Shown: positions 45,180-53,607 of the stretch, one piece after another
Layout of the letters: the number at the start of each line of letters is the position of its first letter
How positions within the stretch are numbered: position 1 is the stretch's first letter
NCBI RefSeq assembly: GCF_927798175.1
Contig: NZ_CAKMMP010000002.1
Span: 577,073 to 641,072, forward strand
Origin: Paenibacillus sp. JJ-223
GTDB lineage: Bacteria > Bacillota > Bacilli > Paenibacillales > Paenibacillaceae
Direction: 5' to 3'
DNA length: 64,000 nucleotides
Notes under the pieces: generated by a model
Databases searched by the model: none
Seen by the model: only the letters and a program-made list of their open reading frames with translations
What the model was told of the DNA's origin: nothing
Made by a program: the position numbers and the translations under genes

Positions 45180-46051
45180 TTCGATTTTTTGGCCCCTTTC
45201 GACCGTTTGCCAGAGACGGTTGCCTTGCCGCCATTTTTGCGTTTAGCCCCGTTGTTGGAGCTGCTCTGCTTCACGTTCACCTCGGCTACGGCTTTGTCGT
45301 TATTCCGGTAAAGGAAGAAGTTTTGCACGATGGTGTAGATATTGCTGTAGAACCAGTACAACGGCAATGCCGAAGGGAACTGGTAGGACATGACAAAAAT
45401 CAGGATCGGATATACCCATAACATGAATTGCATCGGTCCAACCTGCTGGGCCGGATTCATGCGCATCATCATCCAGGTTTGGACCCAAGTCGTGATCGCT
45501 GCCAGAATCGGCAAGATGAACAAGTGGTCCGGCGCTCCGAGCTGCAGCCATAAGAAATCATGCGTTCTCAGACTGGAGTTGCCGTAAATCGAGTTATAAA
45601 GTGCGATGTAAATCGGCATCTGAATCAGAAGCGGCAGACAGCCTGCCATCGGATTAACCTTGTTTTCCTGAAACAGTCGCATCGTTTCCTGCTGAACCTT
45701 CTCAGGTGTATCTTTATACTTTGCTTGAATTTCTTTCAATTGCGGCTGAATTGCCTGCATGGCCTTGGAACTGCGAACCTGTTTCATCGTCAGCGGCAGG
45801 ATCAATGTCCGTACGATAAGCACCATCACAAGGACGGCCAGTCCATATTCACCGTTAAACCAGTTGGCAAATGTATCGAGCGCCAATGAGAACCAATACA
45901 CTACATTGCTTTGCCAGAAAGATTCACTGTTCCTCAAGTCTTCCGTTGTTACACCGCTCCCTTGCGGAGTACATCCGGCGAGTACGGCGACCATTGCAAT
46001 GACTGCAATAAGGAGAATCCACTTCCCCTTTGATGTCTTCAATCGCGACAC
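45176..46051 (-). CDS. yidC: Membrane protein insertase YidC (SpoIIIJ/OxaA)
   Basis: Inserts membrane proteins, alone or with Sec, 291 residues. Lipoprotein signal with LAGC at about residue 26, five core helices, the positively charged groove region including MKQVRSSKAMQAIQPQLKEI, and a basic C-terminal tail (GKRSKGAKKSK) that can contact ribosomes. SpoIIIJ-type members are needed for forespore development. The order rpmH-rnpA-yidC-jag is standard. Confidence 0.97.
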   Translation of the reverse strand: MSRLKTSKGKWILLIAVIAMVAVLAGCTPQGSGVTTEDLRNSESFWQSNVVYWFSLALDTFANWFNGEYGLAVLVMVLIVRTLILPLTMKQVRSSKAMQAIQPQLKEIQAKYKDTPEKVQQETMRLFQENKVNPMAGCLPLLIQMPIYIALYNSIYGNSSLRTHDFLWLQLGAPDHLFILPILAAITTWVQTWMMMRMNPAQQVGPMQFMLWVYPILIFVMSYQFPSALPLYWFYSNIYTIVQNFFLYRNNDKAVAEVNVKQSSSNNGAKRKNGGKATVSGKRSKGAKKSK

Positions 46052-46125
46052 TTCATAACCCCTCTCTTAACCATTCCATTCCACCGTAAATCATACCATA
46101 TTCAGGAGGACAAATAAACCGAATA

Positions 46126-46476
46126 CTATCGCTTGCTTGACTTCAAGAGGCTGCCCTTGCGCAAGACATGCAGTACGCTTTTTTCCATCTCCTGATAAGA
46201 CATGGCCAAGGCTCCCTTTCGCACGATGAAAATCAGATCCATCTGGGTCACGATTTCCTGCTCGTGCCGTCTGACAATTTCCTTCACCATGCGTCTCATT
46301 CGGTTGCGAACGACAGCATTCCCGATTTTTTTGCTGCAGGACACTCCGACCCGGAATTGTTCGGTATCTTTACGGCGGCAGCCATACACTACGAATTGAT
46401 GATTGGCGAACGATTTTCCATACCGGTATACGCGGTTAAAATCCGCCCGGTTTCGTAAACGCAGTCTTTTGTACAC
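46126..46476 (-). CDS. rnpA: Ribonuclease P protein component
   Basis: Protein subunit of RNase P, which trims tRNA 5' ends, 116 residues. The RNR signature is clear: KKIGNAVVRNRMRRMVKEIVRR. The start is the GTG at 46476 with AAGGAG seven bases upstream, giving MYKRLRLRNRADFNRVYRYG; the longer frame begins well before the family N-terminus. About 300 bases after rpmH, with a terminator-like hairpin between them. Confidence 0.95.
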   Translation of the reverse strand: MYKRLRLRNRADFNRVYRYGKSFANHQFVVYGCRRKDTEQFRVGVSCSKKIGNAVVRNRMRRMVKEIVRRHEQEIVTQMDLIFIVRKGALAMSYQEMEKSVLHVLRKGSLLKSSKR

Positions 46477-46756
46477 GGCGCTTCTCCTTGCTATTCTCCA
46501 CCGTTCAACTTGACGGGGCTCCATTACTGATTTAGTATAGGCTTTCTTGCGTGGCGGTAAACCGCCGGAGTACAACTTGTTATATATGAAAAAGTACGTC
46601 GCACCGATGCCTGATCATACACGCCTTCGCCTAAAGCTGCGTCTCTCGCAATCTTTGGCTGGCTGCTGACTCCGGCTGCTTATGCTCTTGATATATATAA
46701 GGAAGTTTCCTGTTATCTTGTCGTGCATTGCATGAAAATCGGTTTAGCTTTGTAAT

Positions 46757-46784
46757 GAAAAAAAAGACCACCGAAGTGGTCTTC
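46757..46784 (-). terminator. Hairpin between rpmH and rnpA
   Basis: GACCAC-TTCG-GTGGTC on the minus strand, followed by eight T residues. It lies about 8 bases after the rpmH stop and would end or reduce transcription before rnpA. Confidence 0.85.
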
Positions 46785-46791
46785 TCATGCA

Positions 46792-46926
46792 TTAAGCACT
46801 CAGGACTTTACGGCCTTTCAGGCGACGTGCAGCCAGAACTTTACGTCCGTTTTTTGTGCTCATTCTTTTACGGAAACCATGAACTTTTTTACGCTTGCTT
46901 ACGTTCGGTTTGAATGTAGGTCTCAA
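46792..46926 (-). CDS. rpmH: 50S ribosomal protein L34
   Basis: L34, 44 residues: starts [18 protein letters not shown] and ends [11 protein letters not shown]. It uses a TTG start with GGAGG seven bases upstream. In most Firmicutes rpmH is the direct neighbour of dnaA; here a gluconate block of about 4 kb lies between them. Confidence 0.98.
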   Translation of the reverse strand: MRPTFKPNVSKRKKVHGFRKRMSTKNGRKVLAARRLKGRKVLSA

Positions 46927-46999
46927 TGTATTGCACCTCCTTACAAGGAAATACTTATGTGATGAATCATTTTCATCTTCACAGAAAACACCTTTATAT

Positions 47000-47028
47000 A
47001 TTTAACCACGTCCCCATGCAAAAGTCAA
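47000..47028 (-). promoter_or_regulatory. rpmH promoter
   Basis: TTGACT, a 17-base spacer and TTAAAT with a TGG extension on the minus strand, about 75 bases before the rpmH start. Confidence 0.7.
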
Positions 47029-47088
47029 CTGAAAACGTATCCCCTCTTCCTCTTTTTCAAAAATATAGAATGATCCTCTCTCAAAAAG

Positions 47089-47201
47089 TTATCCCCAGCC
47101 TATGAGCAGGACCGTATTCTCCAATCCGATTCGATTTATCCACACCCGCGGAACGGATCAGCTTCGTTCCCTTTTCGGCCTGGTTATACACATGTGGATA
47201 A
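47089..47201. other. oriC: rpmH-proximal DnaA-box cluster
   Basis: Four boxes: TTATCCCCA at 47089-47097 (plus, one mismatch), TTATCCACA at 47136-47144 (plus, perfect), TTATACACA at 47184-47192 (plus, one mismatch) and TTATCCACA at 47193-47201 (minus, perfect). The last two abut in opposite directions. In B. subtilis equivalent boxes lie in the single rpmH-dnaA spacer. Confidence 0.85.
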
Positions 47202-47362
47202 TCTTTTGTCCAGCTTCTTTTCTTTTTGCTTCAATATTCTGCCGTATTTTTTGATGATCTGTAATTTTCCGGGATTGAACTGGTTATGCTATCGTAGAAG
47301 CTTGAAATTTAATGTATTCGCTTTAATGTTCAGGTTTACAAGCTTTTGCGAAAAGTGTAGCA

Positions 47363-47391
47363 TAAACAATGAGCTTGTATACAAGTATACT
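47363..47391 (+). promoter_or_regulatory. gntR promoter with GntR operator in the spacer
   Basis: TAAACA, a 17-base spacer and TATACT. The spacer contains the palindrome CTTGTATACAAG (47374-47385); the 18 bases at 47371-47388 resemble the B. subtilis GntR operator ATACTTGTATACAAGTAT. Repression of its own gene is expected. Confidence 0.75.
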
Positions 47392-47550
47392 TATCGATGT
47401 CGTAAAATGTCTTTCGTGCCAAGATCGCTTCAAAAAGTCAGCGGTCCTCCGGTTGTGTTATGATCAGTATGGACGCATTCGGACTGCCTGCAAGTGGAAG
47501 TCTGTCTCGTGTACTCAAGAACTGATTATATTATAGGAGCGTTAGCCATT

Positions 47551-48225
47551 ATGCAGTTTCCTTCTTCCTGGCTGCAGGGAGCTTCCCGCGGGGAAGCGAT
47601 TGCCTGCGAATTGAGGTTGCGCATCATCAGCGGGGAACTCCGCCCCGGTGAAACATTGTCGGAAAACCGTATTGCCGCTGATTATGAAAGCAGCCGTTCT
47701 CCAGTGCGCGAAGCATTGCGTACACTGTCGAATGAAGGCTTGATTCGACTGGAGCGTATGGGCGTGGTTGTGCTCGGTTTGAAAATCAGCGATGTTGAAG
47801 AGCTATATGACGTCCGTTTTTTGATCGAGAGCTTTGTGCAGCAACGGTTGGCGAACAATGTACCCGTACAACTGCTGACGCAGCTTCGCAATACGATTGA
47901 CAAAATGGAACTTGCCGGACGGCACAGGGACGCCATCGAGTTTGCCCATCAGGATCTGACTTTTCACGAGGCGATCATTGAAGCGGCCAAGCACACCCGG
48001 ATCTCCCATTTATGGAGAAGCATCCGATACGTCGTCATGACGGTGATGCTGCTTACGACCCGCAGGGTTTTCGCTCAGGGCGAACAAAAAATAAGCGATG
48101 TCATTCATAAGCATCGCCTGCTCCTCAAGGCACTTGAATCGGGGGATAAAGAACAGATTCAAGCCGGGGTCCGCGCCTACTTCAAAGATTCGGGCAAGAC
48201 GCTTCACGAAAGCTTTGAGTCATGA
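47551..48225 (+). CDS. gntR: Gluconate operon repressor GntR
   Basis: GntR-family repressor of the FadR/FCD subgroup, 224 residues. Winged helix at about 15-75 (SENRIAADYESSRSPVREAL then LSNEGLIRLE), followed by an all-helical FCD ligand domain with metal-type residues Asp and His in FAHQDLTFHEAIIEAA and IHKHRLLLKAL. The start is the ATG at 47551 after AGGAG. Gluconate is the expected inducer given gntP and gntK next to it and two GntR-type operators. Its own promoter carries an operator, and a second lies before gntP. Confidence 0.93.
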   Translation: MQFPSSWLQGASRGEAIACELRLRIISGELRPGETLSENRIAADYESSRSPVREALRTLSNEGLIRLERMGVVVLGLKISDVEELYDVRFLIESFVQQRLANNVPVQLLTQLRNTIDKMELAGRHRDAIEFAHQDLTFHEAIIEAAKHTRISHLWRSIRYVVMTVMLLTTRRVFAQGEQKISDVIHKHRLLLKALESGDKEQIQAGVRAYFKDSGKTLHESFES

Positions 48226-48265
48226 TCGGCGATGTATCGCGCTTCCTTTAAACGGCACACGAAGG

Positions 48266-48296
48266 TCCCCGTAAGCATAACGTTGCTTTTACGGGC
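48266..48296 (+). terminator. Possible hairpin after gntR
   Basis: CCCCGTAAGC pairs with GCTTTTACGGG across an eight-base loop. No T-run follows, so it may only slow or protect the transcript. Confidence 0.4.
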
Positions 48297-48323
48297 GGCC
48301 ACAATCATTCTGCAGGGGAATGG

Positions 48324-48352
48324 TTGGACATTTACTTGTCGACAAGTATACA
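48324..48352 (+). promoter_or_regulatory. gntPK promoter with GntR operator in the spacer
   Basis: TTGGAC, a 17-base spacer and TATACA. The spacer contains CTTGTCGACAAG (48335-48346), directly against the -10, in the same arrangement as at gntR. The 18 bases at 48332-48349 match the B. subtilis GntR operator except at its first base and its two central bases. Confidence 0.85.
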
Positions 48353-48384
48353 CAATGCGATTTCCATTCATCCTCGGGGTCCAT

Positions 48385-48398
48385 TGTAAGCGTTATAT
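48385..48398 (+). promoter_or_regulatory. cre-like site in the gntP leader
   Basis: TGTAAGCGTTATAT matches 12 of 14 positions of the CcpA site TGWAANCGNTNWCA. It lies about 30 bases after the expected transcription start, where CcpA would block elongation when glucose is present. Confidence 0.5.
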
Positions 48399-48421
48399 AA
48401 ACATAAAAAGGAGCATACACC

Positions 48422-49783
48422 ATGAGTACTCTTTTTGGTCTATCCCATAATGCCACCTTGTTGGTATGGACATTGATTGCGATCGTATTCCTGATCGTGC
48501 TGATCTCCAAATACAAATGGAACCCGTTTATAACGTTGATGCTGTCGGCCCTGATGCTTGGCTTGCTTGCCGGCATGAAACCGGCTGACGTGATTTCATC
48601 CATTACCGGCGGATTGGGCGGTACGCTCGGAACGATCGCCATCGTTATCGCACTCGGCACCATGCTGGGCAAAATGATGGCAGAGTCCGGCGGTGCCGAG
48701 CGCATAGCAACGACGCTTGTCGACCGTTTCGGAGTGAAGCGGGTACACTGGGCGATGATGATCGTTGGTTTTATCGTCGGCATCCCGGTGTTCTTTGAAG
48801 TCGGGGTTATTCTGCTTATTCCGATCATTTTCACGGTTGCCCGAAAAACCGGCATGTCCCTGCTTCAGATCGGCATTCCGATTCTGGCCGGACTTTCGAC
48901 CGTACATGGTCTCGTTCCACCCCATCCCGCTCCAATGATCGCGATTGACGCGTTCAAGGCAGACCTGGGCAAAACGATTTTGTACTCCCTGATCGTCGGC
49001 ATTCCGACGGCCATTATCGCCGGTCCCTTGTTCGGGAAGTTCATCGGCAAACGTATTCAACTGGAACCGCCGACCGAACTGGCCGAGCAATTTTCCACCA
49101 GCAAAACCGACCGATTGCCTGGGTTCGGGATCACCCTGTTTACAATCCTTCTGCCTGTTATTCTGATGCTGATCGGGTCGATTGCGAACATTGTGGACCC
49201 TGAGGGTACTAGCTCCTTCACGGTTTTCTGTGAATTTATTGGCCATGAGGTCATCGCGTTGCTTATTTCCGTCGTGTTCGCGCTGTTCTCCCTCGGATTC
49301 GCACGCGGGTTCAATAAACACGACATTTCCCGGTTCACCAGCGAATGTCTGGCTCCGACAGCTACCATCATTTTAATCATCGGTGGCGGCGGCGCGTTCA
49401 AACAAGTACTGATCAACAGCGGTGTGGGCAATGCCATTGCCGAAGTGGCCACGCATGCCCACATCAATGTCATCTTGTTCGCCTGGCTGGTTGCAGCCCT
49501 CATACGCGTAGCCACCGGTTCGGCCACGGTTGCCATGACGACTGCCGCGGGCATTGTAGCCCCGGTTCTGGCTCTCACGCCAGGTGCAAGCATTGAGCTG
49601 GTCGTGCTCGCTACAGGTGCCGGTTCCCTCGTCCTGTCTCATGTGAATGATGCCGGCTTCTGGATGATCAAGGAATTTTTCAACATGAGCGTTGCGCAGA
49701 CCCTCAAGACGTGGACCGTTATGGAAACACTATTATCTGTTGTAGGATTGATCTTTATCTTGATTCTGAGTACGGTGCTGTAA
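48422..49783 (+). CDS. gntP: Gluconate permease GntP
   Basis: GntP-family proton symporter for gluconate, 453 residues, with about 12 membrane helices. Family features include GTMLGKMMAESGGAERIATTL, the VHGLVPPHPAPMIA loop and the late RVATGSATVAMTTAAGIVAP region with GSLVLSHVNDAGFWMIKEFF. GGAG lies eight bases before the ATG. It is the first gene of the gntP-gntK unit. Unlike B. subtilis (gntR-K-P-Z), the permease precedes the kinase and there is no gntZ. Confidence 0.95.
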   Translation: MSTLFGLSHNATLLVWTLIAIVFLIVLISKYKWNPFITLMLSALMLGLLAGMKPADVISSITGGLGGTLGTIAIVIALGTMLGKMMAESGGAERIATTLVDRFGVKRVHWAMMIVGFIVGIPVFFEVGVILLIPIIFTVARKTGMSLLQIGIPILAGLSTVHGLVPPHPAPMIAIDAFKADLGKTILYSLIVGIPTAIIAGPLFGKFIGKRIQLEPPTELAEQFSTSKTDRLPGFGITLFTILLPVILMLIGSIANIVDPEGTSSFTVFCEFIGHEVIALLISVVFALFSLGFARGFNKHDISRFTSECLAPTATIILIIGGGGAFKQVLINSGVGNAIAEVATHAHINVILFAWLVAALIRVATGSATVAMTTAAGIVAPVLALTPGASIELVVLATGAGSLVLSHVNDAGFWMIKEFFNMSVAQTLKTWTVMETLLSVVGLIFILILSTVL

Positions 49784-49811
49784 AGCACCTGCTCAGATTC
49801 GTTTTATTTTT
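49766..49811 (+). terminator. Intra-operon hairpin between gntP and gntK
   Basis: CTGAG/CTCAG and GGTGCT/AGCACC arms enclose the gntP stop codon in the loop, and the stem is followed by GTTTTATTTTT (to about 49811). This looks like a partial terminator or 3'-end stabiliser that sets the gntP to gntK ratio. Confidence 0.65.
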
Positions 49812-49832
49812 AGGGGAAAAGAGGTTTAAATC

Positions 49833-51386
49833 ATGAGTAACTATATGATCGGAATCGACATCGGCACCACCAGCACCAAATCGGTATTGTTTACGGAGCA
49901 AGGTGCCGTTGTTAGTACGTGCACACAAGAATACCCGCTCTATACGCCCGCGCCTGACGTAGCCGAGCAAGATCCGGAACAAATCGTACAAGCTGCCGTC
50001 CGTTCCATTCGCGGGGTCATGGACGAAAGCGGAGTCTCCGCAAATGAGATTCTGTTCGTATCTTGCAGTTCAGCCATGCATAGCTTGATAGCGATGGACA
50101 AGGATGACAAACCGATTACCAACTGTATCACCTGGGCAGACAACCGGAGTGCTGCTTGGTCCAGCAAACTGCAGGAGAATGGCGTAGGCCATCGTATCTA
50201 TCGTCGTACAGGTACGCCAATTCATCCCATGTCACCGCTGACCAAGCTGATGTGGCTTCGCCACGACGAACCAGAGCTGTTCCAACGTGCCGCCAAATTC
50301 ATTTCCATTAAGGAATATTTGTTTTTCCGTTTATTTTCTTCATATATCGTGGACTACTCCATCGCATCCTGCACAGGTCTGCTGAACCTGGAACAGCTGG
50401 ATTGGGACGCAGAGGCGCTTGAGCTGGCCGGAATCACTCCGGATCGTCTGTCCCGCCTCGTACCAACAACACATACTATAGAGGGAATGCATCCGGAGTG
50501 GGCTGAAAAAACGGGACTCTCCCTCTCTACTCCTTTCGTCGTCGGAGCAAGTGACGGCGTGCTGTCCAATCTCGGCGTCAATGCCATCGAGCCCGGGGTC
50601 GTAGCAGCCACGATCGGCACCAGCGGCGCGATCCGCACCGTCGTCAATCGCCCTGTCACCGATCCGAAAGGCCGTACCTTCTGTTATGCCCTGACCGATA
50701 ACCTGTGGGTTGTAGGTGGTCCCGTGAACAACGGCGGCATGCTGTTTCGCTGGGTACGGGACGAGTTTGCCGCTTCGGAAGTAGAAACGGCGAAACGGCT
50801 CGGCATCAATTCGTATGACGTGTTAACCCGCATCGCCGAACGTGTCAGCCCAGGATCGGAAGGGCTGCTGTTCCATCCGTACCTTTCGGGCGAGCGTGCC
50901 CCCCTGTGGAATCCGAATGCACGAGGCTCCTTCTTTGGGCTCACCCTTCATCACCAGAAGGAGCATATGATCCGCGCTGTGTTGGAAGGGGTTATTTTCA
51001 ATCTGTATACCGTGCTGCTCGCTATGGAAGAACAGATCGGGCACCCCTCCTCCATTCAGGCTACCGGCGGATTTGCCCGTTCCCCGCTCTGGCGGCAAAT
51101 GATGTCCGACATCTTCAATCAGGAAGTCGTGGTGCCCGAAAGTTTCGAAAGCTCCTGCCTCGGCGCCGTGGTTCTCGGTCTTTACGCAACTGGCCGTGCG
51201 AAGTCGCTTGATGTCGTCGCCTCCATGGTAGGCACAACGCACAGACATAGCCCTGTGCCGGAAAATGCAGCTATTTATCGCGAGCTTCTCCCTCTTTTTA
51301 TCCGCATTTCGCGCAAACTGGAGGAGGAATATGCCGATATTGCAGAATTCCAGCGCAAACACTCTGTTCTGAAGGAATCCAAGTAG
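49833..51386 (+). CDS. gntK: Gluconokinase GntK (FGGY family)
   Basis: Phosphorylates gluconate to 6-phosphogluconate, 517 residues. The FGGY N-domain begins MIGIDIGTTSTKSVLF with the phosphate-binding loop; the C-domain carries GGPVNNGGMLFRWVRDEF, PYLSGERAPLWNPNARG and the adenosine motif QATGGFARSPLWRQMMSDIF. Assignment to gluconate rests on gntR and gntP next to it. GAGG stands eight bases before the ATG. The product enters the pentose-phosphate pathway; 6-phosphogluconate dehydrogenase must be encoded elsewhere. Confidence 0.93.
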   Translation: MSNYMIGIDIGTTSTKSVLFTEQGAVVSTCTQEYPLYTPAPDVAEQDPEQIVQAAVRSIRGVMDESGVSANEILFVSCSSAMHSLIAMDKDDKPITNCITWADNRSAAWSSKLQENGVGHRIYRRTGTPIHPMSPLTKLMWLRHDEPELFQRAAKFISIKEYLFFRLFSSYIVDYSIASCTGLLNLEQLDWDAEALELAGITPDRLSRLVPTTHTIEGMHPEWAEKTGLSLSTPFVVGASDGVLSNLGVNAIEPGVVAATIGTSGAIRTVVNRPVTDPKGRTFCYALTDNLWVVGGPVNNGGMLFRWVRDEFAASEVETAKRLGINSYDVLTRIAERVSPGSEGLLFHPYLSGERAPLWNPNARGSFFGLTLHHQKEHMIRAVLEGVIFNLYTVLLAMEEQIGHPSSIQATGGFARSPLWRQMMSDIFNQEVVVPESFESSCLGAVVLGLYATGRAKSLDVVASMVGTTHRHSPVPENAAIYRELLPLFIRISRKLEEEYADIAEFQRKHSVLKESK

Positions 51387-51409
51387 GACTCCTCCCTCTT
51401 TATAAGCTA

Positions 51410-51452
51410 AAAGGCAGCACCGCGGACCGTTGGTCCGCGGTGCTGCTTTTTG
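51410..51452 (+). terminator. gntK terminator
   Basis: A 15-base perfect GC-rich stem (GCAGCACCGCGGACC and its complement) with a three-base loop and a run of five T residues. It insulates the dnaA region from gnt transcription. Confidence 0.95.
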
Positions 51453-51589
51453 CCTCCATATCAACGTGCATGGCCACCTCCGAGTTGAGCATCTGGCCTG
51501 ACACGACGCTATGATGCACTCCGTCGACGACAAAAGAGTTCACTTTAAAAATCCCATTCAACATCAAAGGACATCTTTTGTGCCTCTGT

Positions 51590-51881
51590 TTATCCACAAT
51601 AAAGTTATTCACAAAATAGTAGCCCCATTTACGCACACTCGCCAAATTCCGCCGGATAACCTGTGAATAATCACATTTAGATTTTTAGGGCTTCATGTCG
51701 AAAATTAAACAAATTATAAACAATATATAGTGTTGTGATTAAAAATTATACACAAGTTATTGAATTTGTGGATAAAATCTCGCGATACATTGAAATGCCG
51801 GGCTTCTTTTGCTATGATTGTATTACTTTTGGATGTGAATATGTGATCTGAACCATAATATTATCAACAACCTGTGGATAA
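51590..51881. other. oriC: dnaA-proximal DnaA-box cluster
   Basis: Boxes seen: 51590-51598 plus (perfect TTATCCACA), 51605-51613 plus (TTATTCACA), 51662-51670 minus (TTATTCACA), 51746-51754 plus (TTATACACA), 51767-51775 minus (perfect), 51861-51869 plus (TTATCAACA), 51873-51881 minus (perfect). The region is AT-rich and overlaps the dnaA promoter, so it probably serves both replication control and dnaA autoregulation. Confidence 0.9.
51790..51818 (+). promoter_or_regulatory. dnaA promoter
   Basis: TTGAAA, a 17-base spacer and TATGAT. The start site would lie about 200 bases before dnaA, with DnaA boxes both upstream (51767) and downstream (51861, 51873). Confidence 0.8.
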
Positions 51882-52025
51882 AGTTGTGAACAATTTTCCG
51901 TTGTTCATTCTTTTTTTGTTTTCGGCTTGCGGGAGTTTGGGGATAAATGCAACATTATTTCTCGTATTTCGACACTGCAACATGGCTTAAGCCACACTTG
52001 TAACATGTAAAAGGAGTGACAGTCT

Positions 52026-53372
52026 GTGGACAGCCATACTTCCGACTTATGGCAGCAAATCTTATCAATCATACAAAGCAAGCTCAGCAAACCAAGCTTC
52101 GATACCTGGTTCAAGGCCACCAAAGCAACCAAGCTGACGGACCAGACCATCGTCATTTCCGCGCCAACAACGTTTGCCGTCGAATGGCTGGAGAGTCGTT
52201 ACACCAAATTGGTCGGCTCGACAGTATACGAATTGCTCGGCAAACAAGTCGACGTGAAATTTGTCATCGAAGAGAACAAGCCGGCTGAACCGGATCCGCA
52301 GCTTCCTGCACCAACACCTACCGTTGTACAAGAGGAAGCTGTGCTTAGCATGCTTAACCCCAAATATACATTCGACACTTTTGTCATCGGACCAGGCAAC
52401 CGGTTTGCCCATGCCGCATCGCTGGCGGTCGCTGAAGCGCCCGCCAAGGCCTATAATCCCCTCTTCCTTTATGGAGGCGTTGGATTGGGCAAAACGCACT
52501 TGATGCATGCGATCGGACACTATGTTCTAGAACATGACCCAAGCAGCAAAGTGGTTTATTTGTCATCCGAGAAATTCACCAACGAATTTATCAATTCCAT
52601 CCGCGACAATCGCGGGGAAAGCTTCCGCAACAAATATCGTAACGTGGACATCCTGCTTATAGACGATATTCAATTTTTGGCGGGAAAAGAATCGACTCAA
52701 GAGGAATTTTTCCATACGTTCAACGCGCTGCATGAGGAGCGGAAACAGATTATCATCTCCAGCGACAGACCGCCAAAGGAAATTCCGACATTGGAGGAGC
52801 GCCTTCGCTCCCGATTTGAATGGGGTCTGATTACGGACATCCAGCCTCCGGATCTGGAAACGCGGATCGCTATCCTGCGCAAGAAGGCCCGCGCGGAAAA
52901 CCTGGATATCCCGAATGAAGCGATGATGTACATCGCCAACCAAATTGACACGAACATCCGCGAGTTGGAAGGGGCTTTGATCCGGGTCGTAGCCTACTCA
53001 TCGCTGACAAACCAGGATGTCACGTCCCATCTTGCTGCCGAAGCCTTGAAAGACATTATTCCATCCAGCCGTCCTAAAATGATCACTATTCAAGACATCC
53101 AACAAAAGGTCGGGGAATACTACAACCTGAAGCTCGAAGATTTTAAAGCGCGGAAGCGAACCAAGGCCGTTGCCTTTCCGAGACAAATCGCCATGTATCT
53201 CTCCCGCGAATTGACCGATTTTTCGCTGCCGAAAATTGGCGAGGCTTTTGGAGGAAGGGACCATACCACTGTCATTCATGCGCACGAGAAAATCTCCCAA
53301 TCCATTAAAAGCGATCAGGAGCTCTATAAAGTTATCAACAACTTAACCGAAAAAATTAAGAACCCAACCTGA
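52026..53372 (+). CDS. dnaA: Chromosomal replication initiator DnaA
   Basis: Initiator ATPase, 448 residues. Domain I (about 1-80, [20 protein letters not shown]), short domain II, AAA+ domain III with Walker [16 protein letters not shown], Walker [14 protein letters not shown] and the arginine finger region in [12 protein letters not shown]. Domain IV carries the DnaA-box reader [19 protein letters not shown] and [15 protein letters not shown]. It starts with GTG behind AAGGAG. Gene order dnaA-dnaN follows. Confidence 0.99.
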   Translation: MDSHTSDLWQQILSIIQSKLSKPSFDTWFKATKATKLTDQTIVISAPTTFAVEWLESRYTKLVGSTVYELLGKQVDVKFVIEENKPAEPDPQLPAPTPTVVQEEAVLSMLNPKYTFDTFVIGPGNRFAHAASLAVAEAPAKAYNPLFLYGGVGLGKTHLMHAIGHYVLEHDPSSKVVYLSSEKFTNEFINSIRDNRGESFRNKYRNVDILLIDDIQFLAGKESTQEEFFHTFNALHEERKQIIISSDRPPKEIPTLEERLRSRFEWGLITDIQPPDLETRIAILRKKARAENLDIPNEAMMYIANQIDTNIRELEGALIRVVAYSSLTNQDVTSHLAAEALKDIIPSSRPKMITIQDIQQKVGEYYNLKLEDFKARKRTKAVAFPRQIAMYLSRELTDFSLPKIGEAFGGRDHTTVIHAHEKISQSIKSDQELYKVINNLTEKIKNPT

Positions 53373-53381
53373 ACAAGTCCA

Positions 53382-53418
53382 AAGCCTATGCACAACGTGT
53401 ACACATGTGGATAGGCTT
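53382..53418 (+). terminator. Hairpin after dnaA overlapping a DnaA box
   Basis: AAGCCTAT/ATAGGCTT outer arms with CACA/TGTG inside; followed by AATTTTATGGGTTTT. The right arm contains a one-mismatch DnaA box (53406-53414, minus strand CTATCCACA). It could end dnaA transcripts and also be an origin element. Confidence 0.55.
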
Positions 53419-53500
53419 AATTTTATGGGTTTTAACACACTTATCCACATATTCAGTGCCCCTATTACTATTAATACTAAAAAGATTTAAAATATATCTT
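53406..53500. other. oriC: dnaA-dnaN origin element with DnaA-trio and unwinding region
   Basis: From left: DnaA box 53406-53414 (minus, one mismatch), perfect box TTATCCACA 53441-53449 (plus), a short GC-containing gap ending CCC, then the triplets CTA TTA CTA TTA ATA CTA at 53462-53479, then a highly AT-rich stretch 53480-53500. This is the box, GC spacer, DnaA-trio, unwinding-element order described in B. subtilis, so strand opening is expected here. Confidence 0.88.
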
Positions 53501-53523
53501 CTCCTAAACAGACAAGTCGAAAC

Positions 53524-53540
53524 AGGCCTATCGGCCTTTT
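53524..53540 (+). terminator. Short hairpin before dnaN
   Basis: AGGCC-TATC-GGCCT followed by TTT, about 70 bases before the dnaN start. A weak terminator or a leader hairpin. Confidence 0.45.
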
Positions 53541-53607
53541 GAATAACCGTAGCCCATCACTTGACCACCTAATGCACACACCCAAAAAATCCGTCAGGAG
53601 TGAAACC

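Larger units (their letters stand above)
46927..47550. other. Intergenic region rpmH to gntR with origin elements
   Basis: Divergent spacer of about 620 bases. From left: rpmH promoter (47000-47028), a DnaA-box cluster (47089-47201), an AT-rich stretch (about 47205-47350), then the gntR promoter with its operator (47363-47391). Confidence 0.8.
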
